The notes under the pieces are model-generated. The model did not search any database, had not been told where the DNA came from, and saw only the letters and a program-made list of their open reading frames with translations. DNA of 64,000 nt from Sphingopyxis sp. QXT-31 (GTDB lineage: Bacteria > Pseudomonadota > Alphaproteobacteria > Sphingomonadales > Sphingomonadaceae): positions 3,849,501-3,913,500 of the forward strand of contig NZ_CP019449.1 in the NCBI RefSeq assembly GCF_001984035.1. Direction: 5' to 3'. This document shows, one piece after another, positions 25,026-37,768 of this stretch. Each line of letters opens with the position of its first letter. Within the stretch, counting starts at the first letter, position 1. The position numbers and the translations under genes are program-made.

Positions 25026-26754
25026 GCCCGCGCTGCCCGTCGAGCCCGTGGCGCTGGTCCGGGCGATGCTGGCGACGGCGGACCGCGGGCGGCTGCTCGC
25101 CGTGCTGCTGCTGATGATCGCGGCGGCGCTGACCGAGGGGGTCGGCATCATGATGCTGGTGCCGATGCTGGCGCTGGTCGACGGCGGGGGCGGCGGCGCG
25201 GCGGTGCCGGGGCGGCTCGGCGAGCTGCTCGGCGGCATCGCGGGCGGGGTGACGCTGGGGCAGGTCGTGCTGATCTTCCTCGCGCTGCTGATCGTCCGTG
25301 CGTGGGTCAAGCATGTGCAGACGATGAAGGCGCTCGAGCTGCAGCATCGCCTGGTCGATCGCATGCGCGAGGCGATATTTGCCGGGCTGGTGTCGGCCGA
25401 GTGGCGCTGGCTGGCGAGCCGGCGCGCGTCGGACCATGCGAGCCTGCTGATCACCGACATCGGGCGCATCGGCGGCGCGTTCCAGCAATTGCTGACGCTG
25501 GCGGCGACGTCGTTCACCGCCATCGCCTATCTGGCCGCGGCGTATCTGCTGTCGTGGCAGGTCGCGCTGGTCGCGACCTTGGGCGGGGCGCTGATCCTGT
25601 TCGGCTTTGCCGGGCACCGCCGCCATGCGGTGCAGCTGGGGCGCGCGCTGAGCGGCGCGAACAAGGCGCTGCAGGCCGAGGTCGCCGAGGGCTTCGACGG
25701 GGTGCGGATCACCAAGATGCTGGGCGGCGAGGCGCGACAACGCGCACGATTCGCCGCCGTGCTGCGGTCGCTGCGGACGCGGCAGGTCGACCATGCGGCG
25801 AGCGCGAGCCATGGGCGCACGGCGCTGCAGCTGGGCGGCGGGGCGCTGCTCGCTGCGCTGGTCTATGTCGGGCTGGCGGTGCTGGACCTGCCGCTCGCGG
25901 CGCTGCTGCCGATCCTACTGGTCTTTGCGCGGCTGGTCCCGATGCTGGGGGTGATGCAGCAGAGCTGGCACAGCTGGCTGCATTCGGCGGCGGCGATGGC
26001 CGAGAGCGAGGCGCTGCGGCGCGAGACCGAAGCGGCGACCGAGGCGCCCGCGCCGGAAGGGGCGACGCCGATCCGGCTGGAGCGCGCGGTGGAGCTGCGC
26101 GGCGTCGGCTTCACCTATGAGGGGCGCGAGGGCGCGGCGCTCGACGATATCGACCTGGTCCTTCCGGCGCGGACGACGACCGCAATCGTGGGGCCGTCGG
26201 GCGCGGGCAAGAGCAGCATTGCCGATATATTGATGGGGCTGCTGTCGCCCGACGCGGGCGAGATGCGCGTCGACGATCTCGTCATCGCCGGCGCGACGCG
26301 GCAATTGTGGCGGCGCTCGGTCGCCTATGTCCAGCAGCAGCCCTTCCTGCTCGGCGGCAGCATCCGCGACAATCTGCTGTGGGCCGCGCCCGATGCGGAC
26401 GAGGCCGCACTATATACCGCGCTGGAGAAGGCGTCGGCCGATTTTGTCTTTGCGCTGCCGCAGGGGCTCGACACCCCGGTGGGCGACCGCGGCCAGCAAC
26501 TGTCGGGCGGCGAGCGCCAGCGCATCGCGCTCGCTCGCGCGCTGCTGCTGTCGCCCCAACTGCTGGTGCTCGACGAGGCGACGAGCGCGCTCGACCCTGC
26601 GAACGAGGCGGCGATCCGGCGCGCGATCGCCGGCCTGCACGGGCAGGTGACGCTCGTGATCATCGGGCACCGCCCGACGATGCTCGACCTCGCCGACCAG
26701 CTCGTGCGGATCGAGGACGGGCGGATCGTCCCGCACGCTGAGGCCGCCGAATGA
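25018..26754 (+). CDS. Lasso peptide ABC exporter (D protein)
   Basis: About 578 aa. The start is uncertain: TTG 25018, GTG 25048 and ATG 25066 are in frame, and TTG overlaps the B2 end. A six-helix transmembrane domain (about residues 20-310) is fused to an ATPase domain. Walker A is VGPSGAGKSSIADIL, the signature is LSGGERQRIALARA and Walker B is LLVLDEATSALD. It is a half transporter acting as a homodimer that exports the peptide and gives self-protection. It overlaps the nucleotidyltransferase gene by 4 bp. Confidence 0.92.
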   Translation: MSEPALPVEPVALVRAMLATADRGRLLAVLLLMIAAALTEGVGIMMLVPMLALVDGGGGGAAVPGRLGELLGGIAGGVTLGQVVLIFLALLIVRAWVKHVQTMKALELQHRLVDRMREAIFAGLVSAEWRWLASRRASDHASLLITDIGRIGGAFQQLLTLAATSFTAIAYLAAAYLLSWQVALVATLGGALILFGFAGHRRHAVQLGRALSGANKALQAEVAEGFDGVRITKMLGGEARQRARFAAVLRSLRTRQVDHAASASHGRTALQLGGGALLAALVYVGLAVLDLPLAALLPILLVFARLVPMLGVMQQSWHSWLHSAAAMAESEALRRETEAATEAPAPEGATPIRLERAVELRGVGFTYEGREGAALDDIDLVLPARTTTAIVGPSGAGKSSIADILMGLLSPDAGEMRVDDLVIAGATRQLWRRSVAYVQQQPFLLGGSIRDNLLWAAPDADEAALYTALEKASADFVFALPQGLDTPVGDRGQQLSGGERQRIALARALLLSPQLLVLDEATSALDPANEAAIRRAIAGLHGQVTLVIIGHRPTMLDLADQLVRIEDGRIVPHAEAAE

Positions 26755-27983
26755 CGGTGCGCGGGGCGCTGGCGGGGTTGCTGCTCGACATGCTCGCGGA
26801 GGTGCGTTTGGCCGACCGCGCGGCGCTCGCGGCGCTGTCCGAAGCCGAGTGGGACGTCATCGGCGACATGGCGAAGCAATATCGGCTGGCGCCGCTGCTG
26901 CACCACCAGCTGCAGGGACGCGGTGCCGACTGGCCGGTGCCCGAAGCGCTGCGGACGCGCTGGGCGCGTGGGTGGCGGGCGGCGAGCGAGCGAGTGCTGG
27001 CGGTGCAGCAGGCGCTGATCGCCGTGGCCGCGCTCGCCGACCGCGAGGGGTTGGCCTATGCGGCGCTCAAGGGCGCATGGCTCGCCTGGCATGCCTATCC
27101 CAATCCGGCGCTGCGCCCGATGCGCGACATCGACCTGCTGCTGAGCGAAGCCGATGCGCTGCGGCTCCATGCGGCGATGGAGGCCGCAGGCGCGGTGCCG
27201 GGGCCGGTGTCGCATACGCCGATCGACTATGCGCTCGTCCACCACAAACATCTGCCGCCGTTGCACTGGGGGCCGCAGAAGATCGCGTTCGAGCTGCACT
27301 GGCGGTTGTCGAACCCGGTGGAGGGCGAGGATCGCGGCGCGGCGGTGGCGGCGACCGAAGGGCTGCTCGCGCGGCGCGTGCGTGCGGGGTTGGGGCCGGC
27401 GGAGATATCCTATCTCGATCCCACCGATATGCTGCTGCACCTCGTCGTGCACGCGGCCTATGGGCGCCAGCCTTTCGATACGGGGCCGCAGGTGCTGAGC
27501 GACCTCGTGCGCGCGATCGACGGCGCGGCGATCGACTGGCCGCGCTTCTGGGGCGAGGCCGAGGCGGTGGGCCGCGCGGGCGGGGCGCGGCTGCTGTTCG
27601 CCTTGGTCGCCAAATATATGGGCAAGCGCGAGACCGGCGACCCCGCGACCGCGGCGGTGCCCGCGCGGCTGATCGCGGCGGCCGAGGCGCTGCTGCTGCA
27701 GGACGCCGGGCGGCGCGCCGAGCGTGGCTTTGCGACGCGCATGGCCGAGACCGGGCGGCGGCGCGGCAAGCTGGCGCTGGCGCTCACGCGGTTGTTCCCG
27801 CCGCGGCATATCGTCGCGCATTATGCCGGGGTGCCGGTGGACAGCTGGCGCGTGTGGCCCGCCTATCCGGCGCGAATGGCTCACCACGGCTGGCGCTGGG
27901 TGCGGCAGCGCGGCGATAGCGTGCTCGACGCCGAGGTCGCCGATGCGCGCGCGTTGCGTGCCTGGCTGGGGACCGAAGCCTAG
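26751..27983 (+). CDS. Nucleotidyltransferase-fold (NTP_transf_5-like) protein, lasso locus
   Basis: 410 aa. The motif LAYAALKGAWLAWHAY (Lys107) followed by RPMRDIDLLLSEAD (Asp126, Asp128) is the metal-binding DxD of the family PF14907. The remaining two-thirds is helical and Trp/Arg-rich, with no other known domain. Such proteins recur in lasso clusters of the paeninodin type next to the HprK-like kinase. Their reaction is not generally established; they may add a nucleotide or sugar phosphate. It overlaps the exporter by 4 bp and ends tail-to-tail with the DUF2891 gene. Confidence 0.85.
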   Translation: MTVRGALAGLLLDMLAEVRLADRAALAALSEAEWDVIGDMAKQYRLAPLLHHQLQGRGADWPVPEALRTRWARGWRAASERVLAVQQALIAVAALADREGLAYAALKGAWLAWHAYPNPALRPMRDIDLLLSEADALRLHAAMEAAGAVPGPVSHTPIDYALVHHKHLPPLHWGPQKIAFELHWRLSNPVEGEDRGAAVAATEGLLARRVRAGLGPAEISYLDPTDMLLHLVVHAAYGRQPFDTGPQVLSDLVRAIDGAAIDWPRFWGEAEAVGRAGGARLLFALVAKYMGKRETGDPATAAVPARLIAAAEALLLQDAGRRAERGFATRMAETGRRRGKLALALTRLFPPRHIVAHYAGVPVDSWRVWPAYPARMAHHGWRWVRQRGDSVLDAEVADARALRAWLGTEA

Positions 27984-28969
27984 AGCCCGTCGAGCGCGAG
28001 CAGCGCGAAGCTCGCGAGCCAATGTTCGCCCATATAGTCGCCGGTCACGTGCGGGAGCGCGGCGGCGAGGTGTCGCTCTGCGGCCGCCTCGGCGACCGGT
28101 GCGACGGGGTGCGCGGGACCGAGCGTCGCGGCGATCATGCGCCAGTTCCAGGCGCGGCTGAGGTTCAGGCCGTCGAGATGCGCGATCTTGCCATCGCTGC
28201 GGTCGGAGACGGTGGCGGGGGTGAAAAGGGTGACGGGCTGCTCTTTCGCGGCGCGGGGGAGGAAGGCGTCGAACCAGCGGGTGAAGTCGGTGCCGAGGAC
28301 CGCGGCCATGAGATGCCCCTCGCTGAGCGCCGAGGAGAGGAATTCGTCGCCGCCGGGCTCCCACGCCTGGCAGTCGCGGTCATCGGCGAACCAGCGCCGC
28401 GCGCTCGTATCGATCAGCGTGACGAGGGCGGGGTCGCGGGTTTCGGCCCAGTGTCGCGCGAGGAGAAGCGCGAAGGCGATGTTGAAATGGGTTCCGACGC
28501 GCAGCGGATAGGTGAGCTTGGGGAGGAAGGCGTGGAAGCGTCCGGCGAAGGCGAGGGCCAGCGGTTCGAGCGCCTTCGCCCAAGGGGCTTCGTGCTCTTC
28601 TGCCTCGGCGTGGAGCGCGAGCAGCCAGGCCCACCCATAGGGGCGCTCGAAGGCGGCGGAGTAAGGGCGATCCAAGAAGGCGAGCTCGCCCGCTGCCTTT
28701 TCGGGGACGAGCATCGCGTCGGCACGCGCACGGATGTCGGCGCTGATCGGCAGGTCGGGGAAGCGGCGCGCGAGGCGCAATATCTGCCACCAGCCGTGGA
28801 CGCAGCTGTGCCAGTCGAAGCTGCCGTGGAAGATCGGGTGATGCTCGCGCGGGGGCTGTGCATCCTCGGGGCCGAGGAGGACGAGGTCCATCTTGTACGG
28901 ATATTCGCGGCCGAGATGCGACAAGGTGGCGGTTGCGAACCGGGCGGCGTGATCGGGGTTGAGGTGCAT
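27980..28969 (-). CDS. DUF2891 family protein
   Basis: 329 aa, no signal peptide. Pattern HPIFHGSFDWHSCVHGWWQI near the N-terminus, with FERPYGWAWLLAL and a later EPGGDEFLSSAL, is the DUF2891 signature. It is a mostly alpha-helical, alpha/alpha-barrel-like protein. The His/Asp-rich FDWHS segment suggests an active or binding site, but the activity is unknown. DUF2891 genes often neighbour DUF969, DUF979 and 5-oxoproline enzymes, as here. Its stop overlaps that of the convergent nucleotidyltransferase gene of the lasso locus. Confidence 0.85.
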   Translation of the reverse strand: MHLNPDHAARFATATLSHLGREYPYKMDLVLLGPEDAQPPREHHPIFHGSFDWHSCVHGWWQILRLARRFPDLPISADIRARADAMLVPEKAAGELAFLDRPYSAAFERPYGWAWLLALHAEAEEHEAPWAKALEPLALAFAGRFHAFLPKLTYPLRVGTHFNIAFALLLARHWAETRDPALVTLIDTSARRWFADDRDCQAWEPGGDEFLSSALSEGHLMAAVLGTDFTRWFDAFLPRAAKEQPVTLFTPATVSDRSDGKIAHLDGLNLSRAWNWRMIAATLGPAHPVAPVAEAAAERHLAAALPHVTGDYMGEHWLASFALLALDGL

Positions 28970-28990
28970 GGGGTACCTCTAGACGTCACG

Positions 28991-29120
28991 ATCCTCCCTG
29001 TCGCGCAGCGATGGGGAGGTGGCAGCGCGGAGCGCTGACGGAGGGGCGATGACGCAACGTCGCTGGCCCCTCCACCACTCGCTTCGCGAGCGGTCCCCCT
29101 CCCCATGGCTTCGCCACACG
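28991..29120. repeat. Sphingomonad-type intergenic repeat (GGAGG-TGGCAGC family)
   Basis: Contains TGGGGAGGTGGCAGC, then GCTGACGGAGGGGC, and the complement CCCTCCCCATGGC at the far side, folding into a large hairpin. It lies between DUF2891 and DUF979. The same arrangement recurs at 44847-44997 and 51983-52122. Confidence 0.7.
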
Positions 29121-29129
29121 TAGGATTGA

Positions 29130-30068
29130 TTAGAAAGCAAACAGCCAGATGAAGACGATGTTCACCGCGAGCAGCGGGACCGCCGTGCCGATCTGCGCCT
29201 TGATCACGCCATAGGGGTTTTTGAGCTCGAGCAGCGCGGCGGGGACGAGGTTGAAATTCGCCGCCATCGGGGTCATCAGCGTGCCGCAGAAGCCCGCCAG
29301 CATGCCGATCGCCGCGACCACCGCGGGGTCGCCGCCGTGCTGCTTGATGAGCAAGGGCATGCCGACCGCAGCGAGCATCACCGGAAAGGCGGCGAAGGCG
29401 TTGCCCATCACCATGGTGAAGAGCGCCATGCCGAGCCCGAAGGCGAGCACCGCGCCGAACAGGCTGCCCTGCGGGATCGCGGTGCCGATGAGGCCGCCCA
29501 CCACGTCGCCGACCCCGGCGAGCGCGAAGACCGCGCCGAGGCTGGCGAGCATCTGCGGCAGGATCGCCGCCCAGCCGACCGAGTCGAGCAGGCGGCGGCC
29601 CTGTTGCAGCGGGAGCAGCGCGGGCGGTTTGAGCCGCGCCATGCCGACGGCGAGCGCGATCAGCACGCCGATGGCGAGCGAGATGAGCGTCGCCTGCTTG
29701 GGGTCGGCGAGGCCGGGAATTTCCTTGAACAGGAAGGTTCCGATCAGCGCGACCGCGGGGATGATCAGCGCGACGAGGAGCAGGAAATTGCCATATCTGG
29801 CCGCGCGTTCCGCCTGCACCTCCGCAGGAACCTCGCCGCCGGGCGCGCGGCCGATCTGGCCGGTGCCGGCGATCGCGACGAGCGCGAGGACGAGCAGCCC
29901 GTTGCCGAAATCGCCGAGATAATCGCCCGCCATCATCGCGGTTGCGACGAGGCCCCAGAAGGCGGCGTTGCCGAAGCGCTTGGGGTTGCTGCGGTCATAG
30001 AGGCCGAGCAGCGCGAAGAGCGCGAAGACGATGCCCGCCAGCAGATAGACATGGCCGAGGGTGATCAT
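29130..30068 (-). CDS. DUF979 membrane protein (putative 5-oxoproline-associated permease subunit)
   Basis: 312 aa, about nine or ten hydrophobic segments, ITLGHVYLLAGIVFALFALL at the start. The DUF979 family always occurs beside a DUF969 membrane protein. The pair is commonly linked to pyrrolidone-carboxyl peptidase or 5-oxoprolinase genes, and I infer they form a two-part transporter. Its start overlaps the end of the DUF969 gene by 4 bp. It contains no ATPase or periplasmic binding domain, so any transport would be secondary. Confidence 0.88.
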   Translation of the reverse strand: MITLGHVYLLAGIVFALFALLGLYDRSNPKRFGNAAFWGLVATAMMAGDYLGDFGNGLLVLALVAIAGTGQIGRAPGGEVPAEVQAERAARYGNFLLLVALIIPAVALIGTFLFKEIPGLADPKQATLISLAIGVLIALAVGMARLKPPALLPLQQGRRLLDSVGWAAILPQMLASLGAVFALAGVGDVVGGLIGTAIPQGSLFGAVLAFGLGMALFTMVMGNAFAAFPVMLAAVGMPLLIKQHGGDPAVVAAIGMLAGFCGTLMTPMAANFNLVPAALLELKNPYGVIKAQIGTAVPLLAVNIVFIWLFAF

Positions 30069-30739
30069 GCGCCGCGCTCCCCGGTCGGGCGGATCCGCTT
30101 GTCGAGGCGGCGGAGGCGGAAGCCGTGGATCAGGAAGGCCGCGATCGCGGTCGGGATCGCCCAGAGCGAGAGGTGCAGCGGCTCGATGTCGTAACCATAG
30201 CCTTCGAGGATGCCGCGCATCAGCAGGATCGAGCCGAAGGCGAGGAAGATATCCTCGCCGAAAAAGACGCCGACATTGTCGGTCGCCGCGGCATAGGCCT
30301 TGACCTCTTCGCGCTCGTCGTCGGAGAGCGCGGGGCTCTGCGCCTCGGCGGCGGCTTCGGCCATCGGCGCGACGAGCGGGCGGACGGTCTGCGCGTGGCC
30401 CGCGACCGAAGTGAGGCCGACCGCGGCAAAGGCCTGACGCAGGAAGAGATAGCCGGTGAGCAGACGGCCGAGGGTCGCGCCGCGCATGCGGCCGATGATG
30501 TTGCGCGCATGCTGTTGCAGGCCATAGGCTTCGAGCAGTCCGATGACGGGGAGGACGATCCAGATGATCGAGACGTAGCGCGTGTCGTTGAACGCCTTGC
30601 CGAAGGCGGCGATGATCGCCGCGATGTCGAGCCCGGCGGCGAGACCGGTCGCGAGCGCCGACGCCATGATCACGAGCAAAGGATTGAAGCGGAGCAGGAA
30701 GCCCGCGATGATGATGAGAATGCCGATCAGGACGAGCAT
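30065..30739 (-). CDS. DUF969 membrane protein (partner of DUF979)
   Basis: 224 aa with about five hydrophobic segments (MLVLIGILIIIAGFLLRF first). The segment VLPVIGLLEAYGLQQHARN and a cytosolic loop APMAEAAAEAQSP are typical of DUF969. It overlaps DUF979 by 4 bp, which supports subunit pairing. Upstream, about 200 nt including a repeat separate it from the 5-oxoprolinase gene on the same strand; a single transcript is plausible but not certain. Confidence 0.88.
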   Translation of the reverse strand: MLVLIGILIIIAGFLLRFNPLLVIMASALATGLAAGLDIAAIIAAFGKAFNDTRYVSIIWIVLPVIGLLEAYGLQQHARNIIGRMRGATLGRLLTGYLFLRQAFAAVGLTSVAGHAQTVRPLVAPMAEAAAEAQSPALSDDEREEVKAYAAATDNVGVFFGEDIFLAFGSILLMRGILEGYGYDIEPLHLSLWAIPTAIAAFLIHGFRLRRLDKRIRPTGERGA

Positions 30740-30745
30740 GGTTAT

Positions 30746-30935
30746 TTCCCTCCCCCTTGATGGGGGAGGCAGCGAGACTTGGCGGCTTGCCGTCTAGTCG
30801 CAGCGGTGGGGGTGCGGTTTCGGTCTGTTTCGAAGGTGCAGGGACGTGTCCTCACCCTCATCCAACTCCGCCTAATCGCTTCGCGATAAGGCTTCGTATC
30901 CTTCTCCCATCGAGGGAGAAGGAAGATTTGCGCCG
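30746..30935. repeat. Degenerate intergenic repeat with hairpins
   Basis: CCTCCCCCTTGATGGGGGAGG at 30750-30769 is a self-complementary hairpin. A second (CTTCTCCCATCGAGGGAGAAGG) lies at 30900-30923. These are members of the same GC-rich intergenic repeat style as 28991-29120. Confidence 0.6.
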
Positions 30936-30941
30936 CTGCCG

Positions 30942-34521
<3,580 letters not shown>

Positions 34522-34535
<14 letters not shown>

Positions 34536-36177
34536 CGCGATCGGGCCAGCGGATGGTGATGGCGAGGCCGTGGTCGGTCGCGGCGCGCGACCAACTGCCC
34601 TTGAGCTGGCGCTCGATCAGCGTGCGGATGAACTGGGTGCCGAAGCTCTCGCCGTCGATCGCCGGGGTTTCGGGAAGGTTGCTCTCGATCCAGCTGAGCT
34701 CGATATCGCCCTCGACGCGGCGCCAGCCGACCTTGAGGTCGCCCTTGCCCGCGAGCGCGCCATATTTGATGCTGTTGGTCACGAATTCGTGGAGCGCGAG
34801 CGAGAGCGCCTGCGCCGCCTCGTCGTCGAGGCGGACGTCGGGGCCGCTGATGTCGTCGGAACCGCGCCCGGCAAGGTCGAGTTCGCGGCGGACGATCCGG
34901 CCGAGGTCGAACAGGTCGACCGCGCCGGTGACCAGCATCTGCTTCGCGTCGGACAGCGCGCGCATGCGGCCATCGAATTTCGCCTCGAACTCCTCGAGGT
35001 CGGCGGACTCGCGGATCGTGATCCGCGCGAGCGCGCCGATGCGCGCGAAGGCGTTCTTCATGCGGTGCGCCATCTCGCCGATCATCAGCTCGCGGTCCTC
35101 GGCGTGGCGTTTTTGCTCGTCGGCGAGCGCCTGCGCGACGTCGAGGCGGCGGTGCTGCAGGCGATGGATCTGCATCGCGAGCAAGGCGAGCGCGACGCCG
35201 AACAGGAAGATGCCGAGCGGGCGGCCGAGCCGGTCGAGGAAACGGCCGTAGGAGATGCGGATCGTCCATTCGCGGTCGGCGACGCGGAGCTTCTGCTCGT
35301 GCGCGTCCCAGCCGAGCGTGCCGTGACGGAAGACGAGCGGCGCCGACGGCCCCTCGCCCGCGCGCACCTCGACCCCGTCGAGCGTATCGAGCTGGTCGCC
35401 GAGGATCGCGCGCATCATGTCGTCGGTACGGAAGGGGGCGTAGATGAAGGCTTCGACCGGACGCTGTCCCGGCAGCGTCGCGACGACCGGGGCATCGGTC
35501 TCGGACGGCGGTCCGCCGGGCGGCAGCATGGGCGCCGCGATCGCGCGCCGCGCGTAGACGGGGATATAGATGAGGAAACCGGGCTGTTTGACCTGGGCGG
35601 CGCGTTCCTGCGCGAGCTGGACGATGCCGCTCGCGGCGGGACGGCCGGTCTGCCACGCGCGGCGCATGGCCTCGCGCCGCGTCTTTTCGCTGTACATGTC
35701 GAAGCCGAGCGCGGCGTTGCGGCGCGGGGTGTAGGGTTCGACGAGGACGACCGTGAAGCCGACCTTCTGGCTGCTCGTCCGCGGCCAAACCTCGATGTCG
35801 CGGCCGTAATTGGCGCGCAGCTGCACCTCGGCGGTCGCGGGGTCGTCGCGGCGCATCGCGGCGGCGATGCCGACCCCTTCCATCCCCGGCGCTTGTTCCT
35901 GCGGCCGGAGCGCAGCGAGATAGGCGCGGATGCCGGGGCCGCTCGCCGCGGTGTCGGACTGATACATCGCGCGCACCCCCTCGAGCACGCCGACATGGTC
36001 GCGCAGCCGCGTGTTCATCTGCAGCGCGACGCGCGCCGCCTGATCGGCCTCCTGTGCCTGATTGTAGAGGAAGCTGCCCGCCGCCCCGGCGAGCGCGGCG
36101 GCGACGATCACGAAGCCGATCACGCGCACCGACAGCGCCATCAGCCGATCTGCCCACATCGAGCCCATGTACTTCAT
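34522..36177 (-). CDS. CHASE-domain sensor histidine kinase (HWE/HisKA_2 type)
   Basis: 551 aa from the ATG at 36177 (a second ATG at 36168 is possible). A TM helix (about 15-38) precedes a periplasmic CHASE-like sensor (about 40-320, with YLAALRPQEQAPGMEGVGI), a second TM helix (LGIFLFGVALALLAMQI) and a cytoplasmic kinase. The phosphoacceptor is His371 in EMAHRMKNAFARI, and the ATPase N-box is ALHEFVTNSIKYGAL, typical of HWE/HisKA_2 kinases, which often feed general stress response. No response regulator is adjacent. Its 3' end overlaps the 5-oxoprolinase start by 14 bp. Confidence 0.88.
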
Positions 36178-36339
36178 TTTCCTGTGGCTTAATGCTGCGC
36201 CGGGCGCCCCTCTGACTGTCACATTCCCATGCGGACGGCCGGCTGGCAAGCGCTATATGGCGCGCGCCATAAGGACTGGCGACGGTTGCGGTTTGCAACC
36301 TGAGGCGTAAGACGGGACCGGAGAAATGGGAGCGGTGAT

Positions 36340-36987
36340 ATGATCATTTACGGTTCGCTGGTGTCGCCTTTCGTGCGCAAGCTGCTTGCCTATCTGGGCG
36401 AGAAGGGGCTCGATTTCGAATTGAAAGGCGTCGGCATCGGCGATCCCGACCCGGGATTCCGCGCGGCCTCGCCGCTGGGCAAGATGCCCGCGATGGACGA
36501 CGACGGCTTCATGCTCGCCGATTCGAGCGCGATCGTCCAATATCTGGAAGCGAAACATCCCTCGCCCGAACTGATCCCTGCCGACCCGCAGCAACGCGGG
36601 AAAGTGATCTGGTGGGAGGAGTTCGGCGACACGGTTTTTGCGGCGTGCAGCGGCAAGATGTTCTTCAACCGCATCGTCGCGCCGAAATTCCTCGGCCGCG
36701 AGGGCGATCTGGCCGCCGCGGCGCTGGCCGAGAGCGAGGAATTGCCCAAGCTGCTGGCCTATCTCGAAAGCGCGATCCCCGCGTCGGGTTTCCTCGTCGG
36801 CGACCGGATCACGCTCGCCGATCTCGCGGTCGCGTCGCCGCTGATGAATTTCAAGCATTGCGGCGCATGCGTCGACGCGGCGACGCACCCGAAGGTCGCT
36901 GCATGGAGCGCAGCGATATTGGCGCGGCCGAGCTTTGCACCCTGGGTCGAAAAAGAAGAGCGGATGATGGCGAAGGTGCTCGCCTGA
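36340..36987 (+). CDS. Glutathione S-transferase family protein
   Basis: 215 aa, complete. N-terminal thioredoxin-like domain with the active-site region GSLVSPFVRKLLAYL and the Pro of PLGKMPAM (cis-Pro, glutathione backbone), then LADSSAIVQYLE (gamma-Glu site). The all-helical C-terminal domain starts near residue 85. The catalytic residue is probably Ser8 or Ser10 rather than Tyr. Substrate is not determinable. Its stop overlaps the start of the SRPBCC gene (TGATG), so the two are coupled. Confidence 0.88.
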   Translation: MIIYGSLVSPFVRKLLAYLGEKGLDFELKGVGIGDPDPGFRAASPLGKMPAMDDDGFMLADSSAIVQYLEAKHPSPELIPADPQQRGKVIWWEEFGDTVFAACSGKMFFNRIVAPKFLGREGDLAAAALAESEELPKLLAYLESAIPASGFLVGDRITLADLAVASPLMNFKHCGACVDAATHPKVAAWSAAILARPSFAPWVEKEERMMAKVLA

Positions 36988-37553
36988 TGCGCGCCTGGGT
37001 GCTGGCCGCCGCGCTGTCGATCGCGGTGCCGGCGGCCGCGCAGGCAGACACGGTCGTGGTGACCAAGACGGTCGAGGCCGATGCGACGACGACGATGAAG
37101 CACGAGGTGCTGGTCGACGCGAGCCCGGCGGAGGTATGGGCGGCCATCTCGACCGCCGAGGGCTGGATGGGCTGGGCGGTGCCGGTGGCGCGCACCGTCG
37201 GCGGCGATCCCGACCTGATCGAAAGCGGCTATGATCCCGCGGCCAAGCCCGGCGGGTCCGACACGATCCAGCAGCGTTTCGGCGCGCGCGTGCCGGGCAG
37301 GAGCCTGGCGTTCCGGACGGTCAAGGCGCCGGCGGGCTTCCCGCACTGGGACGAGTATCAAAAGGTGACGAGCGTATTCGAGATCGAGGCGGCGGGAAAG
37401 CAGACGCGCGTGCGGCTGACCTCGCGCGGCTATCCCGGCAGCGACGGCGGCCGCGCGCTGGTCGGCTTTTTCGAGGGCGGCAACGCGATGGCGCTGGGCA
37501 ATTTGCGGCAGCGTTTCGCGACGGGGCCGATCGACTGGGCGGCGATGCGCTGA
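36987..37553 (+). CDS. Secreted SRPBCC (START-like) domain protein
   Basis: 188 aa from the ATG at 36987. A Sec signal peptide (MRAWVLAAALSIAVPAAAQA) is followed by an AHSA1/SRPBCC-type hydrophobic-ligand domain: HEVLVDASPAEVWAAI is the first helix, and the long C-terminal helix contains FFEGGNAMALGNLRQRF. Such proteins bind small hydrophobic ligands, but the ligand and role are unknown. Coupled to the upstream GST gene by an overlapping TGATG. Confidence 0.83.
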   Translation: MRAWVLAAALSIAVPAAAQADTVVVTKTVEADATTTMKHEVLVDASPAEVWAAISTAEGWMGWAVPVARTVGGDPDLIESGYDPAAKPGGSDTIQQRFGARVPGRSLAFRTVKAPAGFPHWDEYQKVTSVFEIEAAGKQTRVRLTSRGYPGSDGGRALVGFFEGGNAMALGNLRQRFATGPIDWAAMR

Positions 37554-37557
37554 GGTC

Positions 37558-37734
37558 GTGCGCACGCGGGCGAGCATCTGCGCGCGGAAGGCGCGCTATG
37601 CGAGTTTCGACGAGGCGATGGATGCGGCGCGGGCGAGCGGGCTGGTGCTGCGGGCGTACCGCTGCGAGCGGTGCGGGCGGTATCATCTGACCAGCCGGAC
37701 GAAGGGGAAGAGGGTGCCGTTTGGGGATGGGTGA
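37558..37734 (+). CDS. Small CxxC zinc-ribbon-like protein
   Basis: 58 aa from a GTG at 37558, 4 nt after the SRPBCC stop. The N-terminal helix (YASFDEAMDAARASGL) is followed by AYRCERCGRYHLTSRTKGK, an RCxxCG knuckle with a nearby His that could bind Zn. Similar short proteins appear in sphingomonads and some phages as 'hypothetical'. The role is unknown. It is too short for most gene callers but has consistent codon use and close spacing. Confidence 0.65.
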   Translation: MRTRASICARKARYASFDEAMDAARASGLVLRAYRCERCGRYHLTSRTKGKRVPFGDG

Positions 37735-37768
37735 GGGCATGTTTCGGGCGGTTGCGGACGTTCGCAGG

